Source: Acetomicrobium hydrogeniformans
GTDB taxonomy: Bacteria; Synergistota; Synergistia; Synergistales; JAFGMB01
Reading direction: 5' to 3'
Length of the DNA: 64,000 nt
NCBI GenBank assembly: GCA_016841745.1
Contig: JAENYO010000003.1
Location: 1-64,000, forward strand
Every line of letters starts with the position of its first letter. Position 1 is the first letter of the stretch. Positions 42,274 through 51,560 of this stretch are shown here, piece after piece. The notes below the pieces were generated by a model. The model did no database searches. It saw only the letters and a list, made by a program, of their open reading frames with translations, and was not told the DNA's origin. The position numbers and the translations under genes were made by a program.

Positions 42274-43824
42274 TTATTTCACCAACTCCACATCATTCGG
42301 GATCCACGTCTTTTCGTTAAACGCCTTGAGCGGACCGTAGTAGCGCATGTAGACAAAGAACCCCTGATCGGGAAGAGCCTTTACCCAATTCGCTTCCGAA
42401 ACCCTGGCTGGTTTCTTGACGGAGAAATAAATATCGATAGAACCATCTTCATTAGTAGTCGGTGCCGGTTTCTGCTGGCTGCTGATGCTTGGATAGGGCT
42501 GGCTCTGGATTTCGCAGCGAGTCCATGGATCGTAGACCGTCACCGCCCAGAACAGCTTGACCGGAACATTGGGCAGCATGTGCAGCTTATAGGTCTTATT
42601 GCCGTCAAGGTATTTGCCATCCTTATCCTTGTAAGTGGTCTGGTATCGGGAACCCAATCCATCCGGCATCTGGGCCGCCATGGCGGGCGTGATACCGTCG
42701 GCCGTGAAGTGGAACGTTGTCCGTGCCTCCAGATTAAAGTAGCCATCCGGATCGAAGCTTGAGCTGTCGCCGATGTAGGGACTTTCCCACATGCGATTCG
42801 GATAGACTTTCGCGATATCCTGGCGGCTGTCGAATGCGATCACGCGGGACATTGCCACGCCTTCTTTTGCGGCCTGGTCCAGGATCTTCTTCATGCGGTC
42901 GTCGGGGTTGAACGGCTTGCCCTGTACAATGCCGATGGAGGCGAGGCGTCCCAGTTTTTCTTTGCCGAAGGCTTCGGCCGGCTCGTAGTTGATGATCTCA
43001 TGCATCCACTCGAAAGCGGTGGCACTCTCGGGAACCAGGGTATCGATCGGGACTCCGGAAACGTTGGTGAAGGTACTCTCTCTGGATGCATCCTTCAGCG
43101 GATAGACACGGCAATTCTTGCGAAAAAATTCCATCGCTTTTTCGCCCATTCCGACCACCTCCGCATTAGCGCGGACAAAGGAGAAAAGACGATAGGTCGG
43201 CGATTGAAACACAAAGTAGCCGTCCGGCACGTCACCCTTGTAACCAGGAGGGAGGATCAGGTACTTACCACCCTTGCCTTTGTCCTGGCCGGTGGGACCA
43301 ATATCGAAGGCAAACAAAAAGTTGGCGTCATCCACCGGTCCCATCAATCCGGGAGGTGCTTGAAAGACCGTGGGACCATCGGCCTTCAGGTCAAAGACTA
43401 TCATCGCATAGATACTCTCCGTATTGCCGGTCAGGAACAATGCACTGGAATCCAGTCTGTCGGCTGTCACCGCAACATGCGAGCAATCCTTCGAGCCGTA
43501 ATCCCGCACTGTACCGATCATCATTCCGCGCATGGACAGGGTGGGATACATATCGAGGAACAACTGGGTTGCGCGCTGCAGGTCCAATTCATCGTATACC
43601 TTCTGAACGGTTTCTTCTGTCGGGTAGCCGTTGGGGAATTTCAGCGTGCCGAACCGGGTCTTTATTTCCTCAGGTGCCGGCTTGAACCCCCCGGGGGTGT
43701 ATTTTGCTTCCGAGGCACCGAGTTCGAATATACTTTTTTCTCCGTCCTGAGCCAATCCGGTACAGGGAACACTTGCCATCATCAGGACAAGCAGTGCCAG
43801 AATGACTAAAGTTTTCATTTTCAT
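42274..43824 (-). CDS. DUF1254/DUF1214 secreted protein, type B copy 2
   Basis: 516 residues. Signal peptide (about 5-25), acidic linker GEKSIFELGASEAKYTPGGF, FKPAPEEIKTRFGTLKF, DUF1254 (YDELDLQRATQLFLDMYP, GQDKGKGGKYLILPPGYKG) and DUF1214 (WAVTVYDPWTRCEIQSQPY, FNEKTWIPNDVELVK). It pairs with the copy at 35238 in its B-type features, including the variant last motif (IPNDVELVK). Together with the stub at 43909 it forms a second A-B-A set. Confidence 0.88.
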   Translation of the reverse strand: MKMKTLVILALLVLMMASVPCTGLAQDGEKSIFELGASEAKYTPGGFKPAPEEIKTRFGTLKFPNGYPTEETVQKVYDELDLQRATQLFLDMYPTLSMRGMMIGTVRDYGSKDCSHVAVTADRLDSSALFLTGNTESIYAMIVFDLKADGPTVFQAPPGLMGPVDDANFLFAFDIGPTGQDKGKGGKYLILPPGYKGDVPDGYFVFQSPTYRLFSFVRANAEVVGMGEKAMEFFRKNCRVYPLKDASRESTFTNVSGVPIDTLVPESATAFEWMHEIINYEPAEAFGKEKLGRLASIGIVQGKPFNPDDRMKKILDQAAKEGVAMSRVIAFDSRQDIAKVYPNRMWESPYIGDSSSFDPDGYFNLEARTTFHFTADGITPAMAAQMPDGLGSRYQTTYKDKDGKYLDGNKTYKLHMLPNVPVKLFWAVTVYDPWTRCEIQSQPYPSISSQQKPAPTTNEDGSIDIYFSVKKPARVSEANWVKALPDQGFFVYMRYYGPLKAFNEKTWIPNDVELVK

Positions 43825-43908
43825 ATCATCTCAACCTCCTTATACGTTTTTAATAAACAGTCAGCAGCAGTTTTCCCCTGATGCCGACTGCCCGGCTCAC
43901 TATTTCAA

Positions 43909-44034
43909 TTATTTCACCATCTCAATTTCACTCGGACGCCAGGTTTTGTCGTACCAGACCTGCGTAGGGCCGTAGATGCGCCACAGCATGTTCCAGCCCT
44001 TGCCGGGATCAGTCTGGATCCAATTCACCTTTCC
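43909..44034 (-). pseudogene. DUF1214 C-terminal stub
   Basis: The minus strand encodes GKVNWIQTDPGKGWNMLWRI and then YGPTQVWYDKTWRPSEIEMV followed by a TAA (43911-43909): the last 40 residues of a DUF1214 domain with no start and a stop just upstream. Its 5' end overlaps the stop of the small gene at 44025, which occupies the position where the rest of the DUF1254 gene would have been. Confidence 0.78.
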
Positions 44035-44297
44035 ATCGGATCTTCATCGATGTTTGTGACTCTCAATATTGGAAGGTGGAGTTCAGCGAGGCTGTTCAAT
44101 ATACCTAAAAGCTCGGATTGGTCCACAACCTTACCAGTCAGTGTTGTGACCACCGACTGATCTTTTCTTTTTTCGGATCTGATCTGCATACCCCCAAATT
44201 GCTCTGACCACTTATCTTCCAGCCAGCCTTCGACTTCGACCAGATATGTTCCCGGTGACCAGGGATTTGCACGGTCTTTTTTTTCTATATCAGCCAT
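44025..44297 (-). CDS. Small conserved soluble protein, unknown function
   Basis: 90 residues from ATG 44297 (AGGAG seven bases upstream). No signal or membrane segment. A two-strand start (YLVEVEGWLEDKWSEQFGGM) and LTGKVVDQSELLGILNSLAELHL form a compact alpha/beta fold; I recall short proteins of this kind in several phyla but no function. The last codons overlap the DUF1214 stub in another frame, so it was probably brought in by the event that truncated that gene. A 35-nt element shared with the MscS gene lies upstream. Confidence 0.7.
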   Translation of the reverse strand: MADIEKKDRANPWSPGTYLVEVEGWLEDKWSEQFGGMQIRSEKRKDQSVVTTLTGKVVDQSELLGILNSLAELHLPILRVTNIDEDPMER

Positions 44298-44338
44298 GGC
44301 CGCGCTCCTTTCATTAGTCTGAAAAACCAAGATACATC

Positions 44339-44401
44339 ATCAGTCTATTAGTGAACTGATAAAATAGCATCATTCAAAAAGAATGATAAAAGGAGGATAT
44401 T
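44339..44401 (-). promoter_or_regulatory. Inverted repeats and shared 35-nt element upstream of the small gene
   Basis: Within the 319-bp gap 44298-44616 are two inverted repeats, ATCAGT/ACTGAT (44339-44344, 44355-44360) and ATCATTC/GAATGAT (44369-44375, 44381-44387, perfect, 5-nt spacer). The segment 44367-44401 matches 47235-47269 at 28 of 35 positions without gaps. Both copies precede minus-strand genes, and a LuxR-type regulator is encoded nearby. Nothing else is visible in the gap apart from an 8-bp stem (44598-44616) directly after the MscS stop. Confidence 0.4.
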
Positions 44402-44616
44402 AGATCTGTTATTGAAATTGAATAATGGATTGTTGGAAGAATTCATGAGTTAAAAGCGGATGAGCAAGGGGTAATGTAGAGATCTGGCCAAAATTTACAA
44501 CGTTCTGAGAGGTGATATTATCTGGATAAACTATGCTGTTAGGAGCACCAGGGAGATGGCTCTTATGAGTTTTTTCCGGTATTTCTCTGATGATCTGCTT
44601 CTCTTTTTAAGAGAAG

Positions 44617-47073
44617 TTAACTTGAAGCGTTATTTTTTTGCGGATCCAGGCTGTTACCCTGACTTCGGAGATGCAGGTCAAGCTGTGGAAAGGATACCTC
44701 AATATGAGCTTCCTTGAATATCCGGTCTATCTCCTGGTGAAGTTCACTCTTGACCTTCAGCATTTGATTTACATCCACTACCCAGACACGAAGTTCGAAG
44801 TCCAGCGAACTTTCTCCGAAATTCAGAAAAAGAGCCTTGGGTGCAGGAAAATCCACAACCATGGGGTTGGCTTTCGCAGTAGCCATCAATTTCTCCATTA
44901 CCAGGGAAACATCAGAACCATAGGCCACACCTACCGCTATGATGATACCCACTCTTCGATTACTCAGGGTCCAGTTGGTGACCTTGCCGGTTATCAGATC
45001 TGCGTTTGGAATTATCTGGTCTGCCAGATCGAAGGTCTGTACTGTTGTTGCCCGGAGTCCTATCGTTTTGACTTCAGCCCATTTCCCGTCCAGGTCGATG
45101 TAATCACCAACTCTTATAGGTCGTTCGAATAAGAGAATAAGGCCACTTACAAAATTGTTAACAATGGCCTGAAGGCCAAAACCTATGCCTATGCCGAAAG
45201 CACTGAGAAGGATGGTAAGTTTGGTCACATCTATGCCAAGTATCGAGAGGAGCATCAGAAATGCTATGAAGATGATCAGATAATGGATCAGGCGGGCTAT
45301 TGATATACGTACGCCTCTTTCCATTCTGTGGCTGAAGATATCTTCCTCAAGAAGGATTTGCTCGAAGATCCAGGATATGAGAAAAGATCCATACATTATG
45401 ACTGCCGAGATGAGCAGAAGTCCTACACTTATACGCTGGGAACCCACATTGAATCCGAGTTCAAGTAATCCCTTCAGAGCATCCTCCAGGCTACCGTAAG
45501 CTCCCCAGATCATAAGAATGGCAGGGATGATAACCAGACCCCACATAGCCAGGTCTATGAAGCGGGATATTTTATCAAAGATTTCTTCGACATTATTCTG
45601 GATCAGTTTGACCCGTTGCAGGGGAGAGACCCTTAATATCCATTCCAGGGCGCCATGAATAATGTAAATTAACAATTGGAAGGTAAGTATCAATCCCATG
45701 GAAGCCATAGAAGATGAGAACAGATTTTCTGATAAAGCCTGCTTGCCCCAAAGTTCGGCAAGAATAATTATGATAAAGATCAAAGAGCCCCACCTGAGAA
45801 GCGAGGCATAAAACCCAGGGTCTTTATCGAGAATGCTTTCCCGGGCCCAGTGCCAAAAGAGCAAAAGGCCGGCCAGAGCTGTTAAAAGCATGTATAACCT
45901 GAAAAACGGAAGGGGCAGATTGACAACATATAGCAGTTTTGTACTGATAATAATGACGACCAGGCAATAGACAAAGTGGATTTTCCATTTTTTTTCGACC
46001 AGGACGTCCGTAAGTCGGGCGAAAGAGATTGCTCCCATACTTATACATAAAAGTTCCCAGGTTGCCGGAGTTTCCCCAGATGTATAAATCAGAAGAGTGG
46101 GAATAAAGCTTAAAAATAATCCTGTGGAAAAGGGTCTTGAGAAAAGAAATCTCCAGTATTTCAGTTGATTCAAAATCTGCCGGTTCCGGTAAATGGTTAT
46201 TATAACAAGGAAGAAAAGGAAAACCTGAAGGAGAAGTATCCATTCATTTTGAAGGAAGAACTTTCTGTTAGGCCATGAAATCTCATCCAGACCCTGTTGT
46301 ACCGCATACCCCAACTCGCCCGAGAATTGAGAAAGGTATCTGAGAGAGAGCATGGGAGGTGATTTGTCGACCGTGATTCCGCTTCGTTTAACCAGGATCA
46401 AAGCGTTAAGATCTGTCGAAAGAGTCTCCATTTTCAGGTGGATGTCACTGGTTTTTTCCTGTAATTTCAGGATCGAATCAAGTTTTGGAAGAATAAGACC
46501 AAGGGCAGTGTCTAAAGTATTATTGACTTTTATGAAGGTTGATCTGATCTGATCGGATTCACCTTCATGGAGAAGAGAAGACTGCCATTTATGCCAGAGC
46601 TGTTTTTCTGAAAGCCAATCCTTTCTCAATGCTTCAAGTTGATGAATTACGTTGATAAGGATCTTTTCGATCTTTTCGAGTGATTCCTTCTCCAGATATA
46701 TTGAATTCCTTAACGTCACAAGCTTATTAAAGGTGTAATCCTTTGAAGCCTTGAGTTGTTCAAACTGATCTGCAAGAGTATTCAATCTGGTGTTGATCTC
46801 TAGAGAATCTCTTTCAATTTCATAAATATCCAGTACATCTCTGAGATGATTCCTGAGATCTGCTAAACGGCTATTCAATTGTGTCCCTGAGGGTATTATG
46901 TTAGCCAGGTCCAGTTCTTCTTCGGCCGCTTCCTTTTCTGCAACAGGGGGTTGAGCTTCATGGGGCTGAGTGTTTGCCAGGCCGTTTCCAGGAATATGAA
47001 GGAAACATAGAACCAGTATCATATAGAGGATCTTCTTTGTGGATATTTTTATTTCCAGAGGCCATGTTTTCAT
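44617..47073 (-). CDS. Large MscS-family mechanosensitive channel
   Basis: 818 residues. Signal peptide (about 12-33), a long periplasmic helical region (about 50-225), several membrane helices (about 275-560) and a C-terminal MscS core: the pore helix GIGIGFGLQAIVNNFVSG, the beta domain with FERPIRVGDYIDLDGKWAEV and IPNADLITGKVTNWTL, and an alpha/beta tail. This is the MscK/YbdG-like layout, a release valve for osmotic downshock. Start ATG 47073 after GAGG. The copy of the 35-nt element at 47235 lies upstream. Confidence 0.92.
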   Translation of the reverse strand: MKTWPLEIKISTKKILYMILVLCFLHIPGNGLANTQPHEAQPPVAEKEAAEEELDLANIIPSGTQLNSRLADLRNHLRDVLDIYEIERDSLEINTRLNTLADQFEQLKASKDYTFNKLVTLRNSIYLEKESLEKIEKILINVIHQLEALRKDWLSEKQLWHKWQSSLLHEGESDQIRSTFIKVNNTLDTALGLILPKLDSILKLQEKTSDIHLKMETLSTDLNALILVKRSGITVDKSPPMLSLRYLSQFSGELGYAVQQGLDEISWPNRKFFLQNEWILLLQVFLFFLVIITIYRNRQILNQLKYWRFLFSRPFSTGLFLSFIPTLLIYTSGETPATWELLCISMGAISFARLTDVLVEKKWKIHFVYCLVVIIISTKLLYVVNLPLPFFRLYMLLTALAGLLLFWHWARESILDKDPGFYASLLRWGSLIFIIIILAELWGKQALSENLFSSSMASMGLILTFQLLIYIIHGALEWILRVSPLQRVKLIQNNVEEIFDKISRFIDLAMWGLVIIPAILMIWGAYGSLEDALKGLLELGFNVGSQRISVGLLLISAVIMYGSFLISWIFEQILLEEDIFSHRMERGVRISIARLIHYLIIFIAFLMLLSILGIDVTKLTILLSAFGIGIGFGLQAIVNNFVSGLILLFERPIRVGDYIDLDGKWAEVKTIGLRATTVQTFDLADQIIPNADLITGKVTNWTLSNRRVGIIIAVGVAYGSDVSLVMEKLMATAKANPMVVDFPAPKALFLNFGESSLDFELRVWVVDVNQMLKVKSELHQEIDRIFKEAHIEVSFPQLDLHLRSQGNSLDPQKNNASS

Positions 47074-47234
47074 GGTTTTCCTCCCCCCGCGCGGAGCCTT
47101 TGTTTCAGTTTTGGTGCATCAGTTGAACCGAAACAGGGCCATTGTCCCCGATTTCCAGGAACATCGATCCCCTCTTTTATAATTCACAATTCTGCTACAA
47201 TGCAAAATCAGTATATTGATATAGCTGAAGAAAT

Positions 47235-47269
47235 GCATCATTCAAGAAGGGGGATAAATAGGGGATATT
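47235..47269 (-). promoter_or_regulatory. 35-nt element, copy upstream of MscS
   Basis: The segment matches 44367-44401 at 28 of 35 bases (GCATCATTCAA...ATAAA...GG.GGATATT). It is about 160 bp before the MscS start and 20 bp after the LuxR-type gene stop. Whether it is a regulator site or a small repeat is open. Confidence 0.4.
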
Positions 47270-47288
47270 CCGGGTTTTGTTGGGATCT

Positions 47289-49970
47289 TCAGTTCAGTAT
47301 TCCCATGGATCTGGCTTTGCTGACAGCCTGGCGGCGTTTTTCAACATGGAGTTTCTGGTAGATATGTTTAAGATGTGTTTTAACAGTGGTGGGTGAAACC
47401 GTAAGTTTTTCTGCGATCTCTTTGTCCTGGAGGTGTTCACAGAGCAGTTCCAGAACATCCATTTCCCGCTGGGTAAGGGAGTCTGCCGCTGATGAGAGAG
47501 GGGATATCCCGGGTTGATGATTTCTGAAAGCAGCCAGGACGATGGCCGGATAATCAGACGAGGGATTTCCCGACATGTATTCCTTTAATAGATCTTCCAT
47601 GGGAGATCCCAGTTCAATGAATGGACGTACCCATCCTCCAGGTTCGGCTATTTCTAGAGCCTCGTCAAGCATTTTTAGTGCATCATCCCTATGTCCCTGG
47701 AATTGAGCGACCATGGACTGTAGTACCAGGATCTCCATGGTCTGACATGTGTAATTCAGGGAAGTGCTTTCCAGGTAGAGTTGTTTGAGTTTTTTCGAAG
47801 CTTCTAAAAGGCTTTTCTGCTTTTTGAGTGCGGCCAGGACCCGGCACTCGGTAATGGATGGATTGGCCAGGAAGAATATGGAGCATGGCATATTGGAGAC
47901 TTTTCCGAAACACCTCTGCAGATTGACAGCCTGATCCGTATCTCCGCGAAGCAGGGCAGCCCTTGCCTCACCTGCCTGGACGACTTCCATGTTTTGTGGA
48001 TCCCTTGTCCATCGAGCATAGTCATAGGCCTCCCGGATGGCCTCATTGGCTTCGTCCTTCTGGCCGAGAAGCTGGCAGGTTATGGCCAGGCCAATCATAC
48101 TGTCAACGGCAGCACGGAAGTGGAAGGCATACCTGCTGTTAAGGATCGATCTGAAATGCTGCTGAGCCTGGACGAGATCTGACCAATGAAAAGAAACAGT
48201 TCCCAAGAGATAATTTCCCCAGAGTTCGATATAAGGTTTATCCTGTTGTTTCCCGTACTCCAGTAAACTATTACTTTCCCGAAAAGCCATGGGCAGGTTT
48301 CCAGATATAAGGTGAATAATGGCCAGCCCATATTTCAGTCTTTCCCATAGCTTTCCAGTACTGATGTTTCTCCTGTCTATCCAGTCATTGAGTTTTTCGA
48401 TGGCTTCATCCTTCTGTCCATTGATCAGGTAGGCTAGACCGGTGTATAGCTCTATCATGGATCTTAGATAGCAGGGAGGATTTTCTGGAACCAGTTTAAG
48501 AGCTTTACCCAGGAGAGTCTTGCTTTTACTGCCATTTCCCTGCCAGAATTGCATGAGACCCTGAAAAAAGAACAGTTCCCCATGAAGTAATGGTTTATTC
48601 TTTTTATCCTTAAGGTGGAGATTTGCCTGTTCAATAATTGGAGATAAGTCTTTCAGGTGGAATTCCGTTTCTTTAACCCTTGCCTCCAGCATCATTAGTG
48701 CAGGTCTGTTTTTTTTGTTCTCAAGGGGCAGATGATCGAGCCATCGTCTCACCTGGGGCCATCTATCTTCTTCACTCTGAATCCTTCCGTATTTTTCCAC
48801 CAGATCTGCGGCATCGTCGGTTTTCCCCGCAGATAAGGCATGTTGGATGGATTCGTCCATCAATCCCTGGTCTTCAAACCATTCACTTGCTCTGGAGTAG
48901 AGTTCATGCAATTCCTCGGAATTTTTTTCGAGTCTGAGCTGCCGTCTCAGGAAATCCTCGAACAGATGATGGTAGCGAAACCAGGTTTTTTCATTACCAA
49001 GGGATATTACAAAAAGATTGTTCTTCAATAGATGGTTTATAAACTCGGTTCCTTTCAGCTTTTCTTTGTCTTTATGCTGATATTTTCCCAATAGAGCATC
49101 GCACAGGGAAGCGCAGAACCGGTTAAGGAAGGATGTGCATAAAAGGCAATCGCGAATACCTGGGGGTTGTTTGTCCAGAACCTCACTGATAAGGTAATCC
49201 ATCATGGTTGCTGTGCTGCCCTTTAATTCCGTCAATTTCTTGTAGGATTCATCCTGGCCCTGCAATGCCAATGCCCAAAGACGCAGACCAGCTATCCATC
49301 CCTCTGCTTTTTTGATGAAAATGGAATCGAGGAAACTTTCAATATGCAGTCCAGTGGACCTATTGATAAATTCAACCGTTTCCTCAAGAGTGAATCGCAG
49401 GTCCTTCATGCGTATTTCCGTTAAAAGTCCCATGGCACGGAAAGAAGCGAGGGGGAGCATGGGGTCCCTGCGCCCCACGAGGACAAGTTGGATTGATTTA
49501 GATGGATGGCGCATCAAAAGATTGAGAAATTCGTGAACAGGTTTTTCGTGGATACGGTGGATATCGTCCAGAACGATAATGAATTTTTGATCTATATTTT
49601 CCAGTTCATTGATCAGGGTGGATGCAATGATCGAGAAAGGGGGAAGGTTTGAACCGTTGACAAGGGCAGTTGTTTTAAGGATGGATCCAGGAAAGAGGAG
49701 TCTAATGCCCACGGTCAGGTAGGAAAGAAACTGTTGAAGATCATTATCTTCTTCATCGAGGGAAACCCATGCAGAGGCTCTATCACATTGACCCAGCCAG
49801 GAACTGACCAGGGTGCTTTTTCCGTATCCCGCAGGGGCGGAGACAAGTACCAGGGGGAGGTTACTGTTCTTTTCAAGTTTATCCACCAGGTTAGGGCGAT
49901 GTACGTAATCGGAAGGTATGCCTGGTCGTTGGAGCTTGGTGCGAAGAATAATGATGCTTGATCTTTCCAT
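47289..49970 (-). CDS. LuxR-family large ATP-dependent regulator (MalT/LAL-like)
   Basis: 893 residues. An N-terminal STAND-type NTPase (Walker A APAGYGKST at 45-53, Walker B IIVLDDIHRI), a winged-helix region, a long stretch of helical repeats (TPR-like, about 400-800) that would bind an inducer, and a C-terminal LuxR helix-turn-helix (LTQREMDVLELLCEHLQDKE, then TTVKTHLKHIYQKL). Family members activate transcription as ATP-bound oligomers. ATG 49970 follows GAGGGGG. It lies divergent from the sulfatase-associated plus-strand genes and upstream of the MscS gene, which are plausible targets. Confidence 0.9.
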   Translation of the reverse strand: MERSSIIILRTKLQRPGIPSDYVHRPNLVDKLEKNSNLPLVLVSAPAGYGKSTLVSSWLGQCDRASAWVSLDEEDNDLQQFLSYLTVGIRLLFPGSILKTTALVNGSNLPPFSIIASTLINELENIDQKFIIVLDDIHRIHEKPVHEFLNLLMRHPSKSIQLVLVGRRDPMLPLASFRAMGLLTEIRMKDLRFTLEETVEFINRSTGLHIESFLDSIFIKKAEGWIAGLRLWALALQGQDESYKKLTELKGSTATMMDYLISEVLDKQPPGIRDCLLCTSFLNRFCASLCDALLGKYQHKDKEKLKGTEFINHLLKNNLFVISLGNEKTWFRYHHLFEDFLRRQLRLEKNSEELHELYSRASEWFEDQGLMDESIQHALSAGKTDDAADLVEKYGRIQSEEDRWPQVRRWLDHLPLENKKNRPALMMLEARVKETEFHLKDLSPIIEQANLHLKDKKNKPLLHGELFFFQGLMQFWQGNGSKSKTLLGKALKLVPENPPCYLRSMIELYTGLAYLINGQKDEAIEKLNDWIDRRNISTGKLWERLKYGLAIIHLISGNLPMAFRESNSLLEYGKQQDKPYIELWGNYLLGTVSFHWSDLVQAQQHFRSILNSRYAFHFRAAVDSMIGLAITCQLLGQKDEANEAIREAYDYARWTRDPQNMEVVQAGEARAALLRGDTDQAVNLQRCFGKVSNMPCSIFFLANPSITECRVLAALKKQKSLLEASKKLKQLYLESTSLNYTCQTMEILVLQSMVAQFQGHRDDALKMLDEALEIAEPGGWVRPFIELGSPMEDLLKEYMSGNPSSDYPAIVLAAFRNHQPGISPLSSAADSLTQREMDVLELLCEHLQDKEIAEKLTVSPTTVKTHLKHIYQKLHVEKRRQAVSKARSMGILN

Positions 49971-50145
49971 TTTATCCCCCTCTACGGGCGACTACGAACC
50001 ACCGGGCTATCCTCTTCTTGCTGGATGTGAATTATCAATTCATTATAGCAGTAATTCACCATGTAATAAATTTTTGAAAAAATACAACAAGCTATTCAAA
50101 TAGAAGAAACATTATTATGGTACCGCATGTAAAGAATATATCCGG

Positions 50146-50174
50146 TTGACAGTTACTAGATGACACATTAACAT
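50146..50174 (+). promoter_or_regulatory. Sigma-70-type promoter of the plus-strand block
   Basis: Consensus -35 TTGACA (50146-50151) and TAACAT (50169-50174) are 17 bp apart in the 369-bp divergent gap 49971-50339. Transcription would start near 50181, giving a leader of about 160-185 nt. The leader is AT-rich, with no riboswitch-like structure that I recognise. Confidence 0.7.
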
Positions 50175-50339
50175 AATAAAACAATGCTGTATTTAAATAA
50201 GCAATCAACATCTATCCCTGTATTTCTTCTTTTTTCTTTACCTTTCATTAAGCTTAATTCCTGAATTATATACGATTTCTGGTATAAAAATGTCTTTATC
50301 TCACTTGCTCTCGCAAGCCTTATCTGGTTTTACTGCAGC

Positions 50340-50774
50340 ATGCTGATTGTGAAGGGAGATGTAAATTTGGTTGAAGATGAACTGAAATTATCCGACAGGT
50401 TGGCACAGAAACGGACGGTTCTTGCCGCGGAGAGGACCATCCTTGCCGCGGAGCGCTCCCTTATGGCCTGGATACGGACAGGTCTCTCAATGATCAGTTT
50501 CGGTTTTACCATATATAAATTTCTCCAGTACATGAAGGAAGACATCGGAAGAATTGCTATCAGAACCTATGGACCAAGGAATATGGGACTTTTTCTTATC
50601 GGGCTCGGTACAGCATGTCTTGTTCTGGGACTATTGGAATACAGGGATATCATTTCACAGTTAAGAACTTATGGAGCACAGATACGCAAGTTCCCGGTGG
50701 TTGTGGCTTCTCTCATCGGGATCATGGGGCTTTTCCTTTTTCTCACCATAATTTTGAACAAGGAAGTTTTGTAA
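50340..50774 (+). CDS. DUF202 (YidH-like) membrane protein
   Basis: 144 residues at most. The DUF202 hallmark is clear: LAAERTILAAERSLMAWIRTGLSMISFGF, followed by three membrane helices (about 45-63, 88-106, 118-138). Function of the family is unknown; members occur near transporters. The ATG at 50340 has no good ribosome-binding site, whereas GGGAGA at 50353-50358 would serve TTG 50367, giving a nine-residue shorter protein. I keep the longer boundary because the choice is not decisive. Confidence 0.82.
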   Translation: MLIVKGDVNLVEDELKLSDRLAQKRTVLAAERTILAAERSLMAWIRTGLSMISFGFTIYKFLQYMKEDIGRIAIRTYGPRNMGLFLIGLGTACLVLGLLEYRDIISQLRTYGAQIRKFPVVVASLIGIMGLFLFLTIILNKEVL

Positions 50775-50780
50775 CGGGTC

Positions 50781-51557
50781 ATGGCTGATAACGATAACTT
50801 CCAGACCTTACTGGCCGCCATCATCTTTTCATCCATCTTCTTTTTCGGAGTGAAGCTCCATTTTCCCAGGAAGGGAGAGAAATATTATCGAAGATTCCTT
50901 TCCTTTGCCGGCGGAGTTTCGGTAGCATACATATTTGTGGAACTTCTGCCAGAGCTTGATCATGCAAGAAAATTATTTCTCCAGGCTACTGCCGGCCAGG
51001 ATTATCCTTTTGGAGAACATCGGATCTATATGGCTGCATTGGCCGGCTTCATCCTTTCCTATGGTCTTCACCACTGGGCCAGCCTGAGTCGGCTTTATAT
51101 CAATGATCAACCTCAAGGAAATAAGGGACTAAAGGAAACAAATAATGGATTGTACATAAGTATCACGGAATTTTTTCTCTACTCCTGGCTAATTACGTAC
51201 CTTCTGGGATTTCAGCTTCGTGAAGGTGCTGTTCCTGTAGTGCTCTACGTGATAGCAATGAGTCTTCATTTTATTCTGGTTGATTATTATCTACTTATGG
51301 AGTACGGCGCTATATATAAGAAAGCAGGGAAAAATGTGATTGCTTTAGCACCTATCGCGGGATGGGTCTGTTACAGGATGGTAACCATATCCCTTCCTCT
51401 TGTCCTCACTCTCGCATCTTTTGTGGCTGGTGCTGTGATCATGAATACCATGATCATAGAACTTCCAAAGCGGGAGGAAAGTAAATTCTGGGCTTTCCTG
51501 TTTGGTGCGCTGTTCTACACTGCAATTCTTCTGCTTCTTTTTCAGAGGGGGAAATGA
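50781..51557 (+). CDS. Polytopic membrane protein, unknown family
   Basis: 258 residues with about seven to eight hydrophobic segments (about 8-25, 38-56, 86-104, 128-146, 153-172, 190-207, 212-228, 237-254). FAGGVSVAYIFVELLPEL near the start is reminiscent of the first helices of ZIP metal transporters, and MSLHFILVDYY has a His in a later helix, but the HNxPEG signature is missing, so ZIP membership is only a suggestion. Starts six bases after the DUF202 stop and ends four bases before the next gene, so it is part of one operon. Confidence 0.65.
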   Translation: MADNDNFQTLLAAIIFSSIFFFGVKLHFPRKGEKYYRRFLSFAGGVSVAYIFVELLPELDHARKLFLQATAGQDYPFGEHRIYMAALAGFILSYGLHHWASLSRLYINDQPQGNKGLKETNNGLYISITEFFLYSWLITYLLGFQLREGAVPVVLYVIAMSLHFILVDYYLLMEYGAIYKKAGKNVIALAPIAGWVCYRMVTISLPLVLTLASFVAGAVIMNTMIIELPKREESKFWAFLFGALFYTAILLLLFQRGK

Positions 51558-51560
51558 TAA

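Noticed and set aside
43000-43809. 269-codon plus-strand frame inside the DUF1254 gene at 42274
   Set aside because: Antisense shadow of a conserved gene; similar shadows occur opposite the other DUF1254 copies.
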